A stretch of 64,000 nucleotides of DNA, taken from contig NZ_JAUSSM010000005.1 of the NCBI RefSeq assembly GCF_030812315.1, forward strand, positions 124,001 to 188,000, given 5' to 3'. Positions 7,276 through 16,689 of this stretch are shown here, piece after piece (the first letter of the stretch is position 1; every line of letters starts with the position of its first letter). A program made the translations under genes and the position numbers. The notes under the pieces were generated by a model, which saw only the letters and a list, made by a program, of their open reading frames with translations, did no database searches and was not told the origin of the DNA. The stretch is from Arthrobacter oryzae (GTDB lineage Bacteria > Actinomycetota > Actinomycetes > Actinomycetales > Micrococcaceae).

Positions 7276-8751
7276 TTAGACGTGTCCCATCGCATTTCGG
7301 TTGGCGTTGCGGATGTAGCAGGCCCAGCAGACCACCAGCATCAGGACGTATGCCCCGACGAAGCCGTAGAAAGCGGGAGTGTAGGAGCCGCTGGCCGTGT
7401 TGGAAGCGTTCAGCATCTGCGGGATAACGAACCCGCCGTAGGCGCCGATGGCCGAGATCAGTCCGAGGGCAGAGGAGGCCAGGCGCTGGGTTTGCACCGA
7501 GCTGGCGCCCTTGCGTGCTGCACGGCTGTTGGTGGCGAAGATGACCGGGATCATCCTGTACGTGGCGCCGTTTCCGAAGCCACTGGCCGTGAAGAGCATC
7601 AGGAACAGGACCAGGAAGAGCCAGAAGTTCTTCAGAGGAAGGGTCCAGATCATGGTGAGCGTAATGACTGCCATGGAGGCGAAAGCGGCAACGGTCATGC
7701 GGGCGCCGCCCATCCGGTCCGCCATGCGTCCGCCGTAGGGGCGGGCCAGCGAGCCGACCAGCGGGCCGAGGAACGCCAGGGACAGGGCCACCGTGCCCAC
7801 TCCGATGGAGGAGAAAGCCGGGAAGTAGTCCTTGATGAGCTTGGGGAACACACCGGCGAAGCCGATGAAGGAACCGAAGGTGCCGATGTACAGCAGTGCC
7901 ATGATCCACAGGTGCGGTTCCTTGAGCGCTGCGATCGAGCCGGCCACGTCACCCTTGGCGCTGGTGAGGTTGTCCATGTATTTGTAGGCGCCGAAGGCGG
8001 CGATCAGGATGAAGGGGACCCACATCCAGCCGGCCAGGGGCAGGTTGACGGTGCCAACGGCGAGGAGGGTGATCACGATCGGAACAGCGAGCTGTGCGAC
8101 GGCGGCACCCATGTTGCCGCCGGCGGCGTTCAGGCCCAGGGCCCAGCCCTTTTCACGGGCCGGGTAGAAGAACGTGATGTTGGCCATGGAGCTGGCGAAG
8201 TTTCCGCCGCCGAAGCCTGCAAGGGCCGCCACCAGCAGCATGACACCGAACGGGGTTTCAGGGTTGGAGACGCAGAGACCCAGGCCGATGGAGGGAATGA
8301 GGAGCAGCAGCGCGGACACGATGGTCCAGTTCCGGCCGCCGAACTTCGGGACCATGAACGTGTAGGGGATGCGGAGTGTGGCACCCACCAGGCTGGGCAT
8401 GGAGATCAGCCAGAAGATTTCAGAGGTGGAGAACGTAAAGCCGGCCGCGGGGAGCTGGACCACCACGATGGACCACAGCTGCCAGACGACAAAGCCGAGG
8501 AATTCGGCGAAGATGGACCAGTTCAGGTTGCGCCGGGCGATGGAACGGCCCTGGGATTCCCACTGCTCCTTGTTCTCGGCATCCCAGTTGGCGATCCAGC
8601 GGCCGGGACGGACTTCAAGGGCGGGGGCGTCAGTGGTGCGGGTAGTGCCGGGCTGTCCGCTGGACGAAGTGGCAACACTTCCGTGCCAAGGCTCGGAGCC
8701 AGTCTCAGGGGAATTGCCGGCTCCGGCATCTGCGTTGCGGTCAACAGTCAC
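7276..8751 (-). CDS. narK: NarK/NasA-type nitrate/nitrite transporter (MFS)
   Basis: A 491-residue major facilitator protein with about 12 hydrophobic segments after a polar N-terminal extension of some 70 residues. The nitrate/nitrite porter signature is clear: GFGGGNFASSMANITFFYP and, a little further, LGLNAAGGNMGAAVAQ; a second glycine-rich signature is ASGFGNGATYRMIP. It imports nitrate (and perhaps exports nitrite) for the reductase encoded next. The start is GTG at 8751, backed by AAAGGAGGT 5 bp upstream. It is the first gene of the three-gene nitrate operon, with a 1-bp gap to nasC. No nirBD genes are in the window, so nitrite reduction must be encoded elsewhere. Confidence 0.92.
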   Translation of the reverse strand: MTVDRNADAGAGNSPETGSEPWHGSVATSSSGQPGTTRTTDAPALEVRPGRWIANWDAENKEQWESQGRSIARRNLNWSIFAEFLGFVVWQLWSIVVVQLPAAGFTFSTSEIFWLISMPSLVGATLRIPYTFMVPKFGGRNWTIVSALLLLIPSIGLGLCVSNPETPFGVMLLVAALAGFGGGNFASSMANITFFYPAREKGWALGLNAAGGNMGAAVAQLAVPIVITLLAVGTVNLPLAGWMWVPFILIAAFGAYKYMDNLTSAKGDVAGSIAALKEPHLWIMALLYIGTFGSFIGFAGVFPKLIKDYFPAFSSIGVGTVALSLAFLGPLVGSLARPYGGRMADRMGGARMTVAAFASMAVITLTMIWTLPLKNFWLFLVLFLMLFTASGFGNGATYRMIPVIFATNSRAARKGASSVQTQRLASSALGLISAIGAYGGFVIPQMLNASNTASGSYTPAFYGFVGAYVLMLVVCWACYIRNANRNAMGHV

Positions 8752-8837
8752 GGTTTACCTCCTTTGGGGTTTGTTGTCCTTCCAAGGTAGAGACGGCGCG
8801 TTTCGTGAAGCGTCGCCGTTTGTTAACGTGCTGTGAA

Positions 8838-8853
8838 GTTTGCCTATCGTGAC
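8838..8853 (-). promoter_or_regulatory. Possible GlnR-type nitrogen box upstream of narK
   Basis: Read on the minus strand this is GTCAC-N6-CAAAC, one base from the actinobacterial GlnR pattern GTnAC-N6-GaAAC, with another GTCAC just upstream (minus-strand sense). It lies about 90-100 bp before the narK start. Nitrogen control of a nitrate operon is expected, but the regulator is inferred. The rest of 8752-9019 holds the divergent promoters; TATTAT at 8942-8947 is a possible -10 for the plus-strand transporter. Confidence 0.35.
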
Positions 8854-9019
8854 CTTTGTGACGGCGTGAGGCGCCGTTAGTGAGACAATTTCAAAAGTCC
8901 GGATGATGGACGCCTTTGTCCAGTCGATGGACTACCGGAACTATTATTGAGACCTATGTATCCGTTAGCCGGGCAGCCTTGTGGGGATGAACGCCCGGTT
9001 CTCACGAAAGTGTTACTAC

Positions 9020-10432
9020 ATGTCATCCACTGCCACTTCACCGCAACCGGGGTCAGCCAAGCAGGTTAACTCGCGCGGGCGCGTGATCGTCGCCAGCCTG
9101 ATCGGCACTACTGTGGAGTTCTACGACTTCTATGTCTACGCCACGGCCGCCGTACTGGTGTTCCCCAGGCTATTCTTCCCGGGACAGAATGAAACCACCC
9201 AGCTGCTGAGCTCCTTCGCAGTGTTTGGCGTCGCGTTCATTGCCCGTCCGCTGGGGTCCATCGTCTTCGGCCACTTCGGGGACAAATTCGGCCGCAAGGG
9301 CACCCTGGTGGCCTCGCTGCTGACCATGGGCATTGCCACGTTCCTGATTGGTTGCCTTCCTACAGCGCTCGTTCCGGGCTGGGGCTTCTGGGCCCCTGCC
9401 CTCCTGGTGGTCATGCGCTTCGCCCAGGGCCTCGCGCTCGGCGGCGAATGGAGCGGCGCGGCCCTCCTGGCCACGGAGAACGCCCCCGCCAACAAGCGGG
9501 CTATCTATGGGACGTTCCCGCAGCTCGGAGCGCCCATCGGCTTCATCATTGCCAACGTGATCTTCCTGGTGGCCAGCTACGTCCTTTCCCCGGCCGCCTT
9601 CGAAGCGTGGGGCTGGCGCGTACCGTTCCTGCTGAGCGCCGTCATGGTGATCATTGGCCTGTACGTCCGCCTCAAGCTCATTGAAACGCCGGCGTTCACC
9701 AAGGTGCTCGAATCCAACGAAGTGGCCAAGCTGCCGCTTGCCCGGGTCTTCAAGACGAGCTCCCGCCCGCTCATCCTGGGCACGTTCATCATGCTTGCTA
9801 CGTACGTGCTCTTCTACCTGATGACCACGTTCACGCTGACCTACGGCACGCGCCCGGCCAGCCTGGACGCCGCCAAGGCAGCTGCGGAGAAGGCGGGCAA
9901 GCCCATGACCGAGGCAGCCGCCGCGGCGTTCGTTCCAGGACTGGGCTTCACCCGCAACGACTTCCTCTGGATGCTGATCGCCGGCGTCGTGTTCTTCGGA
10001 ATCTTCACCCTCGTCTCCGGTCCGCTGGCGGAGAAGTACGGCCGCCGCAAGATGCTGCTGGCCGTGACCGGTGGAATCTTTGTCTTCGGCCTGCTGTTCG
10101 TCCCGCTGTTCAGCGGCGGCTTCGTGGGCACCATGGCACTGCTGGTCATCGGCTTCTCCCTGATGGGGCTCACCTTCGGGCCGATGGGTGCGTTGCTGCC
10201 GGAACTGTTTCCGACCAACGTCCGTTACACCGGCTCTGCTGTCAGCTACAACGTGTCCAGCATCCTGGGTGCGGCTGTGGCGCCGTTCATCGCCGTCGCC
10301 CTCTGGGAACAGGCTGACGGCAGCCCGGTCCTCGTGGGCATTTACTTGACCGTCATGGCGGTCCTGACCCTGGTTGCGCTGTTCCTGAGCAAGGAAACGC
10401 GGGACCTGGACTACGAGAACAACGTCGCCTGA
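9020..10432 (+). CDS. MHS-family (MFS) metabolite:H+ symporter
   Basis: A 470-residue major facilitator of the metabolite:H+ symporter family (relatives of ProP, ShiA and KgtP). Family marks are GTTVEFYDFYVYATAAVLVFP in the first membrane segment, GHFGDKFGRKG in the loop between segments 2 and 3, and RFAQGLALGGEWSGAALL in segment 4. A central insertion (about residues 280-315, AKAAAEKAGKPMTEAAAAAF) is usual for this actinobacterial subgroup. The substrate cannot be read from sequence; quaternary amines, shikimate and dicarboxylates are all known for the family. ATG at 9020 begins MSSTATSP, a typical N-terminus; an upstream in-frame GTG at 8981 is possible. It is divergent from the nitrate operon and followed by a strong terminator. 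Confidence 0.85.
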   Translation: MSSTATSPQPGSAKQVNSRGRVIVASLIGTTVEFYDFYVYATAAVLVFPRLFFPGQNETTQLLSSFAVFGVAFIARPLGSIVFGHFGDKFGRKGTLVASLLTMGIATFLIGCLPTALVPGWGFWAPALLVVMRFAQGLALGGEWSGAALLATENAPANKRAIYGTFPQLGAPIGFIIANVIFLVASYVLSPAAFEAWGWRVPFLLSAVMVIIGLYVRLKLIETPAFTKVLESNEVAKLPLARVFKTSSRPLILGTFIMLATYVLFYLMTTFTLTYGTRPASLDAAKAAAEKAGKPMTEAAAAAFVPGLGFTRNDFLWMLIAGVVFFGIFTLVSGPLAEKYGRRKMLLAVTGGIFVFGLLFVPLFSGGFVGTMALLVIGFSLMGLTFGPMGALLPELFPTNVRYTGSAVSYNVSSILGAAVAPFIAVALWEQADGSPVLVGIYLTVMAVLTLVALFLSKETRDLDYENNVA

Positions 10433-10447
10433 CCCGTTTCGCCTTTC

Positions 10448-10495
10448 ACAACAAATGCCCGGCACTCCTTCACGGAGGTGCCGGGCATTTGTTGT
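10448..10495. terminator. Bidirectional terminator, 18-bp perfect stem
   Basis: ACAACAAATGCCCGGCAC pairs exactly with GTGCCGGGCATTTGTTGT around a 12-nt loop. The GC core flanked by A/T-rich outer pairs suits termination in both directions, and the site sits between the convergent MHS transporter and amidotransferase genes. Confidence 0.9.
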
Positions 10496-10504
10496 ATCCG
10501 GCGG

Positions 10505-11236
10505 CTACCGCGCGTAGCGCTCCACGAAATTGCCCAGGATCTTCATTGGTTCAGTCGCGGTGAACTGCCGCGCGTTCTCCATCAGGATTTCGGCCGATTC
10601 CGGCGGGAAGTAGCCGGCATGGCGGTAGATGTCGATCCTGGTGACCAGCCCGTCCGCGTCGAGCTCCGGGTGGAACTGGGTGGCGTACAGGTTGGTCCTG
10701 ATCCGGAACATGTGAACCGGGCAGGCTGCTGAGCTGGCCAGGAGCACGGCGTGGGAGGGGAGGACGGTGCAGGCTTCCTTGTGGCCGGTGAAGGCCGTGA
10801 AGCTCTCCGGCAGCCCGCGAAGGACAGGATCCTGCAGGCCTTCGGCGGTCAGCTTGATGGTGGTGCCGCCCAGCCCCTCGCCGTAGGTCCGGTCGATCAC
10901 CGCGCCCTGGTGCAGGCCCAGCGTGCCGACCCCGTAGCAGGCTCCGAGGAACGGGAAATCGGCGGGCACAATGCGGTCCAGCAGCAGGGCCAGCTCACGC
11001 TCCACCCGGTGCTGGGCTGCGCTTTTGTGGTCCGCCGGGTCGCTGGACGTGAAGGGGCTGCCGCCGACGATCACCCCTGAGTAGTCGGAGAGATCCAGCT
11101 CGGGCAGGGGTGCGGCTTCCATCCGGATGCGCCGCAGCTGCGCGGGTTCGAGCCCGCCATAGCGCAGGTAGGCCTCGTATTCTTCCTCGGCGGCCTTGTC
11201 CTCAGCGCGCGATGCAAGCAGTAGAAATGGCTTCAC
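10505..11236 (-). CDS. Class I glutamine amidotransferase-like protein
   Basis: A 243-residue GATase1 domain protein. The nucleophile elbow FLGACYGVG (Cys near residue 99) and the histidine motif ATQFHPELD (near residues 190-198), followed by an acidic residue, form the Cys-His-Glu triad. Stand-alone proteins of this kind are often annotated as GMP synthase-like or gamma-glutamyl hydrolase-like. The acceptor substrate is not evident, and no partner synthetase is adjacent. The start is ATG at 11236 giving MKPFLLLASR. It lies downstream of accA3 on the same strand, separated by about 90 bp with a hairpin, so it may be its own unit. Its 3' end meets the bidirectional terminator. Confidence 0.85.
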   Translation of the reverse strand: MKPFLLLASRAEDKAAEEEYEAYLRYGGLEPAQLRRIRMEAAPLPELDLSDYSGVIVGGSPFTSSDPADHKSAAQHRVERELALLLDRIVPADFPFLGACYGVGTLGLHQGAVIDRTYGEGLGGTTIKLTAEGLQDPVLRGLPESFTAFTGHKEACTVLPSHAVLLASSAACPVHMFRIRTNLYATQFHPELDADGLVTRIDIYRHAGYFPPESAEILMENARQFTATEPMKILGNFVERYAR

Positions 11237-11255
11237 ACGCTAAGTCTGCATGTAG

Positions 11256-11289
11256 CCGCCCCCGGGCGCCATGGGCGCGCCGGGGGCGG
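11256..11289 (-). terminator. GC hairpin downstream of accA3
   Basis: CCGCCCCCGGGCGC and GCGCCGGGGGCGG form a strong near-perfect stem with a 7-nt loop, about 40 bp after the accA3 stop in its direction of transcription. No U-tract follows. It may end the carboxylase transcript or be incidental. Confidence 0.4.
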
Positions 11290-11329
11290 TGGGCAATGCT
11301 GTGCTGCGGCGGGGGAACCTCCGCGGGGA

Positions 11330-13183
11330 TCAGTCCTCGATCGTCGCGATCACTGCACCGGCGGAAACCGTTGCCCCGGCGACGGCAGCGAGGCCCGTGA
11401 TGGTGCCCGCCCGGTGCGCCGTGAGTGGCTGCTCCATCTTCATCGCCTCGAGCACGACGACGAGATCACCTTCGGCAACAACGGCGCCTTCGGCGACGGC
11501 CACCTTGACGATGGTGCCTTGCATGGGTGAGGTGAGCGCGTTGCCGCCGCCGGCAGCAGCCGCCCCGCCGGAACGGGAGCGCTTCTTCGCCTTGGCCGGC
11601 TTGGCGGAACCGCCTCCGGTGTTGAATGAGCCGAGCGATGCCGGCAGCACCACCTCCAGGCGTTTGCCGCCCACCTCGACGACGACGCGCTGGCGATCGC
11701 CGGCGTCGGACGTTTCAACGTCGGTGCCGGTGGGGGTCCAGGCGGGAATGTCGTTGACGAACGCCGTTTCGATCCAGCGGGTGTGGACTTTAAACGGCCC
11801 CTCGGCGGGGGCGAAGTCGGGATTGGTGACGACGGCGAGGTCGAAGGGGATGACGGTGGGGATGCCCTCCACCACCATCTCCTCCAGGGCGCGGCGGGAG
11901 CGCTGCAATGCCTGCTCACGGGTTGCGCCGGTGACGATCAGCTTGGAGAGCATCGAGTCGAAGTTGCCGCTGATGACGTCGCCCTGCTCCACCCCGGAGT
12001 CGATCCTGACTCCGGGGCCGGTGGGGTTTTTCAGCGTGGTGATGGTGCCGGGAGCCGGCATGAAGTTGCGGCCCGGGTCTTCACCGGTGATGCGGAACTC
12101 GATCGAGTGTCCGCGCACCTCGGGATCGTCGTAGCCCAGCTTCTCGCCGCGGGCCAGCCGGAACTGTTCGCGGACGAGGTCGATTCCGGTGACTTCCTCG
12201 GAGACGCAGTGCTCCACCTGGAGGCGGGTGTTGACCTCGAGGAAGGAGATGGTGCCGTCCTGGCCCACCAGGAATTCGCACGTTCCCGCGCCGAGGTAGC
12301 CTGCCTCTTTAAGGATGGCCTTGGAGGACTCGTAAAGGCGCCGGTTCTGCTCTTCGGTGAGGAACGGCGCAGGCGCCTCCTCCACGAGCTTCTGGTTGCG
12401 CCGCTGCAGTGAGCAGTCTCGGGTGGAAACCACCACGACGTTGCCGTAGGCGTCGGCGAGGCACTGGGTTTCGACGTGCCGGGGTGCGTCCAGGAATCGC
12501 TCGATGAAGCATTCACCGCGGCCAAAGGCAGCGACAGCCTCACGGACTGCGGATTCGAAGAGTTCGGGGATTTCTTCACGGGTGCGGGCTACCTTGATGC
12601 CGCGGCCGCCGCCGCCGAAGGCAGCCTTGATGGCCACGGGAAGGCCGAACTTGTCCACGAATTCGAGGATCTCTTCGGCGGACTCCACCGGATCGGCGGT
12701 GCCGGGGACCTGCGGTGCACCCACCTTTTCAGCGATGTGACGTGCCTGGACCTTGTCACCGAGGGCGGAGATCGCCTCCGGGGAGGGTCCGATCCAGGTG
12801 ATGCCGGCCCCGATGACCATGGCCGCGAACTGTGCGTTTTCAGCCAGGAAGCCGTAGCCGGGGTGGATGGCGTCCGCGCCGCACTGGTGGGCCACCTCGA
12901 TGAGCTTTTCCATGACCAGGTAGGACTCGGCGGCGGTGTTGCCACCAAGCGCGTAGGCTTCGTCCGCCAGGCGCACGTGCAGGGCATCGCGGTCCGGGTC
13001 GGCGTAGACGGCCACCGATGTGATGCCTTCGTCGCGGGCGGCGCGGATGATGCGCACGGCGATTTCACCGCGGTTGGCGATCAGGACTTTGCTCAGCCGC
13101 TTGGAGCTCGTCAGGGCGGCTCCTGCGTGGCTTGGGGCGGCGGACTGCTCTGGACTTGCGGACTGCTCCGAATTTGCTGACAA
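11330..13183 (-). CDS. accA3: Acyl-CoA carboxylase alpha subunit: biotin carboxylase + biotin carboxyl carrier
   Basis: A 617-residue protein that carboxylates its own biotin using ATP and bicarbonate. After an Ala/Ser-rich N-terminus come the biotin-carboxylase start [20 protein letters not shown] (about residues 31-50), the glycine-rich ATP-grasp loop [12 protein letters not shown], and the catalytic [12 protein letters not shown]. The C-terminal biotinyl domain carries EAMKMEQPL with biotinylated Lys near 582. The partner carboxyltransferase is probably the accD product (21904-23487), and BirA attaches the biotin. In M. tuberculosis the same neighbourhood holds accD5, accE5, maf and accA3. 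The start is TTG at 13183, supported by AAGGAGA 5 nt upstream. A TGTAG-N5-CTACA site lies about 90 bp upstream. Confidence 0.93.
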   Translation of the reverse strand: MSANSEQSASPEQSAAPSHAGAALTSSKRLSKVLIANRGEIAVRIIRAARDEGITSVAVYADPDRDALHVRLADEAYALGGNTAAESYLVMEKLIEVAHQCGADAIHPGYGFLAENAQFAAMVIGAGITWIGPSPEAISALGDKVQARHIAEKVGAPQVPGTADPVESAEEILEFVDKFGLPVAIKAAFGGGGRGIKVARTREEIPELFESAVREAVAAFGRGECFIERFLDAPRHVETQCLADAYGNVVVVSTRDCSLQRRNQKLVEEAPAPFLTEEQNRRLYESSKAILKEAGYLGAGTCEFLVGQDGTISFLEVNTRLQVEHCVSEEVTGIDLVREQFRLARGEKLGYDDPEVRGHSIEFRITGEDPGRNFMPAPGTITTLKNPTGPGVRIDSGVEQGDVISGNFDSMLSKLIVTGATREQALQRSRRALEEMVVEGIPTVIPFDLAVVTNPDFAPAEGPFKVHTRWIETAFVNDIPAWTPTGTDVETSDAGDRQRVVVEVGGKRLEVVLPASLGSFNTGGGSAKPAKAKKRSRSGGAAAAGGGNALTSPMQGTIVKVAVAEGAVVAEGDLVVVLEAMKMEQPLTAHRAGTITGLAAVAGATVSAGAVIATIED

Positions 13184-13272
13184 GGCGTCTCCTTCTTTCC
13201 TTCAGGGAGCCTAGCGCGATTTTGAGGGTTCCGCCGATATTACTTGCGGATTCCGCGCGTAAAGCTCCTAAC

Positions 13273-13293
13273 CTTTGTAGGGAAGCTACAAAG
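13273..13293. promoter_or_regulatory. Candidate operator of accA3 (CTTTGTAG-N5-CTACAAAG)
   Basis: A perfect 8-bp inverted repeat around GGAAG in the maf-accA3 gap. The core TGTAG-N5-CTACA recurs upstream of accD at 23609-23623, so one regulator could coordinate both carboxylase subunits. The protein that binds is unknown. Confidence 0.55.
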
Positions 13294-13307
13294 AGTTGCG
13301 AATTGGT

Positions 13308-13997
13308 TCACTCAGCCCGGACTTCCGCGGGGTCAACGGCACCACCGGTCCATAGCTCTGTGATGCCCACCTGCGCCTGGCCCAGCAGGCCGCGGAGGGT
13401 GGATATGGAGAGTCCGACGACGGTGTGGGGGTCGCCGTCGACCTTACGGATGAAGGCCCCGCCGTAGCCGTCGATCGTGAAGGAGCCGGCGCACTGGAGC
13501 GGCTCACCTGTGGCGATGTAGGCCTCGATCTCCTCGCTGCTCATCTCCATGAAGTGGACCTCGGCGGACGTCACGGAGCCCAGCGTCGCGCCGGAACCGG
13601 CGCCCGTGCCGTCGCTGTTCTCCGACGAGTCGGGATTGGTGTCGCGGCAGTCCACCAGCCAGTGGCCGGTGTGCAGCACGCCCATCCTGCCGCTCATGCG
13701 CAGCATCCGTTCCCTTGCCACCTCCGCCGTGTACGGCTTTCCGTGCGCCTCGCCGTCGAACTCGAAGACGGAATCGCAGCCGAGTACCAGGGCTCCTTCC
13801 GCGTCGGGCAGCGAGGCGACGGCCTCGGCCTTGGCGCGTGCCAGCAGCAGGGCGGTGTCGTGCGGGTCCGTCACGCCGTAGCGGGCCTGGACGGCGTCTT
13901 CGTCCACGTCGGAGACCAGGATCTCGTGCCGGATGCCGGCGTGGCTCAGCAGTTTGGTGCGGGCGGGGGACTGGGAAGCAAGAATGAGGCGGGTCAC
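13308..13997 (-). CDS. maf: Maf-family nucleoside triphosphate pyrophosphatase
   Basis: A 229-residue Maf protein, a house-cleaning pyrophosphatase acting on non-canonical or excess nucleoside triphosphates and linked to septum inhibition in Bacillus. The N-terminal signature LILASQSPARTKLLSHAGI, the central LVLGCDSVFEFDGEAHGKP and the later GSFTIDGYGGAFI segments are all present. An insertion (about residues 115-135, TNPDSSENSDGTGAGSG) makes it longer than the common 190-210 residues. The ATG at 13997 begins directly at MTRLILASQS. It precedes accA3 on the same strand by about 120 bp, an arrangement also found in M. tuberculosis. The operator-like site in that gap suggests accA3 has its own promoter. 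Confidence 0.93.
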   Translation of the reverse strand: MTRLILASQSPARTKLLSHAGIRHEILVSDVDEDAVQARYGVTDPHDTALLLARAKAEAVASLPDAEGALVLGCDSVFEFDGEAHGKPYTAEVARERMLRMSGRMGVLHTGHWLVDCRDTNPDSSENSDGTGAGSGATLGSVTSAEVHFMEMSSEEIEAYIATGEPLQCAGSFTIDGYGGAFIRKVDGDPHTVVGLSISTLRGLLGQAQVGITELWTGGAVDPAEVRAE

Positions 13998-14144
13998 CGC
14001 TCCAGCCTAGTTCCCTTCTGCGCGGTTGGCGGTGGGCCTTATTGTCGTAGGTCGCTGGGTCTCGTCGCCCGGGCGGCAGTGTGCCCAGACCGGTCCGGGA
14101 GAGTCCATAAAATGTCATAGCCCGGAGGGACTCGAGGAGTTCTG

Positions 14145-16688
14145 TCAGCGTGCGCCGACCTCTTCCGGTTCTGCCCCGGCGGGGGAGACCGCGGCCGGCG
14201 CATCCTTGCGGAGCTTCGCGCCTTCCACATCCACGTCGGGCAGGATGCGGTCCAGCCAGCGCGGCAGCCACCATGCCTTGCCTCCCAGCAGGTACATCAC
14301 GGCCGGGACGATCGTCATGCGGACCACGAAGGCATCCACCAGCACACCGAAGGCCATGGCGAAGCCGAGGGGCCGGACCATGTTCAGGTGCGAAAAGATG
14401 AAGCCGGCAAACACGCTGACCATGATGATGGCGGCCGCGGTAACCACGGCGGAGGCATGGCTGAAGCCGCTGCGGACGGCATGCCTGGCTGACTCCCCGT
14501 GCATGAACGATTCGCGCATTCCGGACGTGATGAACACCTGGTAGTCCATGGCCAGTCCGAACAGCACGCCGATCAGGATGATGGGCAGGAAGCTCAGCAC
14601 GGCGCCCGGATTTTCGACGCCGAACACCGTCCCCAACCAGCCCCACTGGTAGACGGCCACCACGGCGCCAAAGGCCGCAGCGAGCGACAGCAGGAAGCCG
14701 CCGGTGGCGAGCAGCGGCACCACAATGGAGCGGAAAACAAGCAGCAGTAGAATCAGGGACAATCCCACGACGATGGCCAGGTACGGAGGCAGGGCATCGC
14801 CGAGTTTGGTGGAGACGTCCACGTTGCCGGCCGTCTGGCCGGTGAGGCCGATGCCAACGCCCGTGGCGTCCCGGATTTCGGCGTTTCTAGCCCGCAGTTC
14901 CGAGACCACCTTTACCGTGCTGGCACTTGCCGGGCCTTCCTTCGGAATCACTTGGAACACCGCGGTGCGGCGGTCCTCGCTAAGGGCAACCGGGACAGCG
15001 GCGGTGACGTTATCCACCCCGCGGAGGATGTCCGCGACGTCGAGCTGCTTGGCCAGGGCTTCCTCGTCGGTGAGCCCGGCGGGGAAATCGCCCACCACCA
15101 CGATGGGGCCGGTCATGCCTGCGCCGAAGCTGCGGCCGGTGACATCGTAGGCCTTGAAGGCCTGGGACTCCACCGGCTCCGAACCGCCGTCGGGAAGCGC
15201 CAGGCGGAGCTGGCCGGCGGGCAGCGCCAGGACACCCAGCAGCGCCACACCTGCGAGCAGCGCCATTACAGGGTGCCGGGTGACCAGGCCGCCCCATCCG
15301 TGGCTGCTGCGGTGTTCTTCCCTGGCCCGGTCCTCGGTTTCGTGCCCGGGGGCTGCGTTGTGCCGCTCGGCCTTGGCCCAGGCCCGCTTGGAGATCAGTC
15401 TCCGGCCAACCAGCGACAGCACCGCCGGGGTGAGGGTCAGCGCCACGACGACGGCGACGGCCACCGTCGCGGCGGCGGACAGGCCCATAACTGCCAGGAA
15501 CGGCAGTCCCGGAACCACCAGGGCGGCCAGTGCGATGATGACAGTCAGGCCTGCAAACATCACAGCGTTGCCCGACGTTCCGGTTGCCAGGGCCACGGAC
15601 TCCTCAGCATCCATGCCGGTCAGCAGCTGGCTGCGGTGCCGGTTGACGATGAACAGTGAGTAGTCGATTCCTACCGCGAGGCCGAGCATGAGCGCCAGCA
15701 TGGGGGAGATGGAGCTCATGTCCACGACGCCGCTGAGGGCCATCGTGCCGCCCACACCGACAGCCACGCCCACCACGGCCATCAGCAGCGGAAGCCCCGC
15801 GGCGATCAGGGTACCCAGCATCACGATGAGCACCAGGGCGGCGATGGCGATACCGAGGATTTCGGAGATGCCGAAGAGCTCGGAGATATCTTCGGTGATG
15901 TCCTTGCTGGCCAAGGCCGTGACACCGGCGGAGGATGTCTCGCCGGCGATGTCCTGGACCTGCTGGCGGGTCTCGGGGGTCAGCCCATTAATGGAAGTCT
16001 TGAACTGCACCTGGGCGACGGCGGCCTTGCCGTCCTCCGACACGAACCGCATTCCCCGGGATGCCTCCAGCTGGCGCTTGCCCGTCGCAAGCCTTGCCGC
16101 GCCCGCCTCCAGTTCCCGGGTGCCGGCGTCGAGCTTTGCCTGGCCCTCCGCGAGGGCTGCCTTTTGCTGCCCCAGCTGCGCCTCGATCGCGGCGGCGGGC
16201 ATGCCGGCGGCCGTCATCTGCTGTTCCGCGGCCTCAAGCTGCGCCTTGCCCGCAGCCAGCTCGGCTGCGGCCTGGTCCAGCCGTGCCTTGCCCTCTGCTG
16301 CCTGCTGCTCACCGGCGGCGAGGTCGGCGGCCGCCTGGTCAAGCTGCGCCTGCGTCGCAAACGGATCCACTGTTCCCTGCACGTCGGGAAGGGTCTTGAG
16401 CTTGGTCAGTGCGGCGGAGACTGCATCTTTGCCGACCTGGCTGAACTGGGCGTCCCGTGCCTCGAAGACGATGGTGGCCGAGCCGCCGGAGGCATTGGGG
16501 ATCTCCTTCTTGAGCTTGTCCGCCATCTGCTGGGTTTCGGTGCCAGGGATCTGGAAGTTGTTTGACATGGTGCCGTGGAAGGCAGCGGCAGACCCGCCCA
16601 CGGCGACAAGCACGGCCAACCAGAGGGAAATGACCAGCCAGCGGCGGCGGTACGAGAACTTGCCGAGGCGGTAGAGGAAGAGGGCCAT
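14145..16688 (-). CDS. MMPL/RND-superfamily transporter
   Basis: An 847-residue membrane exporter with two copies of a six-helix MMPL domain. Marks include GIDYSLFIVNRHRSQL in the first half and GLAMDYQVFITSGMRE in the second, positions usually holding the proton-relay acidic and Tyr residues. The first extracytoplasmic loop (about residues 125-220) is a long Ala/Glu/Gln-rich coiled coil of imperfect repeats such as AAAELAAGKAQLEAAEQQ, resembling the hairpins of YhgE/Pip proteins. Related pumps export lipids or drugs; the substrate here is unknown. ATG at 16688 gives MALFLYRLGKFSYRRRW, the family N-terminus. It lies 1 bp after the TetR gene, so regulator and pump form one operon. Confidence 0.88.
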   Translation of the reverse strand: MALFLYRLGKFSYRRRWLVISLWLAVLVAVGGSAAAFHGTMSNNFQIPGTETQQMADKLKKEIPNASGGSATIVFEARDAQFSQVGKDAVSAALTKLKTLPDVQGTVDPFATQAQLDQAAADLAAGEQQAAEGKARLDQAAAELAAGKAQLEAAEQQMTAAGMPAAAIEAQLGQQKAALAEGQAKLDAGTRELEAGAARLATGKRQLEASRGMRFVSEDGKAAVAQVQFKTSINGLTPETRQQVQDIAGETSSAGVTALASKDITEDISELFGISEILGIAIAALVLIVMLGTLIAAGLPLLMAVVGVAVGVGGTMALSGVVDMSSISPMLALMLGLAVGIDYSLFIVNRHRSQLLTGMDAEESVALATGTSGNAVMFAGLTVIIALAALVVPGLPFLAVMGLSAAATVAVAVVVALTLTPAVLSLVGRRLISKRAWAKAERHNAAPGHETEDRAREEHRSSHGWGGLVTRHPVMALLAGVALLGVLALPAGQLRLALPDGGSEPVESQAFKAYDVTGRSFGAGMTGPIVVVGDFPAGLTDEEALAKQLDVADILRGVDNVTAAVPVALSEDRRTAVFQVIPKEGPASASTVKVVSELRARNAEIRDATGVGIGLTGQTAGNVDVSTKLGDALPPYLAIVVGLSLILLLLVFRSIVVPLLATGGFLLSLAAAFGAVVAVYQWGWLGTVFGVENPGAVLSFLPIILIGVLFGLAMDYQVFITSGMRESFMHGESARHAVRSGFSHASAVVTAAAIIMVSVFAGFIFSHLNMVRPLGFAMAFGVLVDAFVVRMTIVPAVMYLLGGKAWWLPRWLDRILPDVDVEGAKLRKDAPAAVSPAGAEPEEVGAR

Positions 16689-16689
16689 G

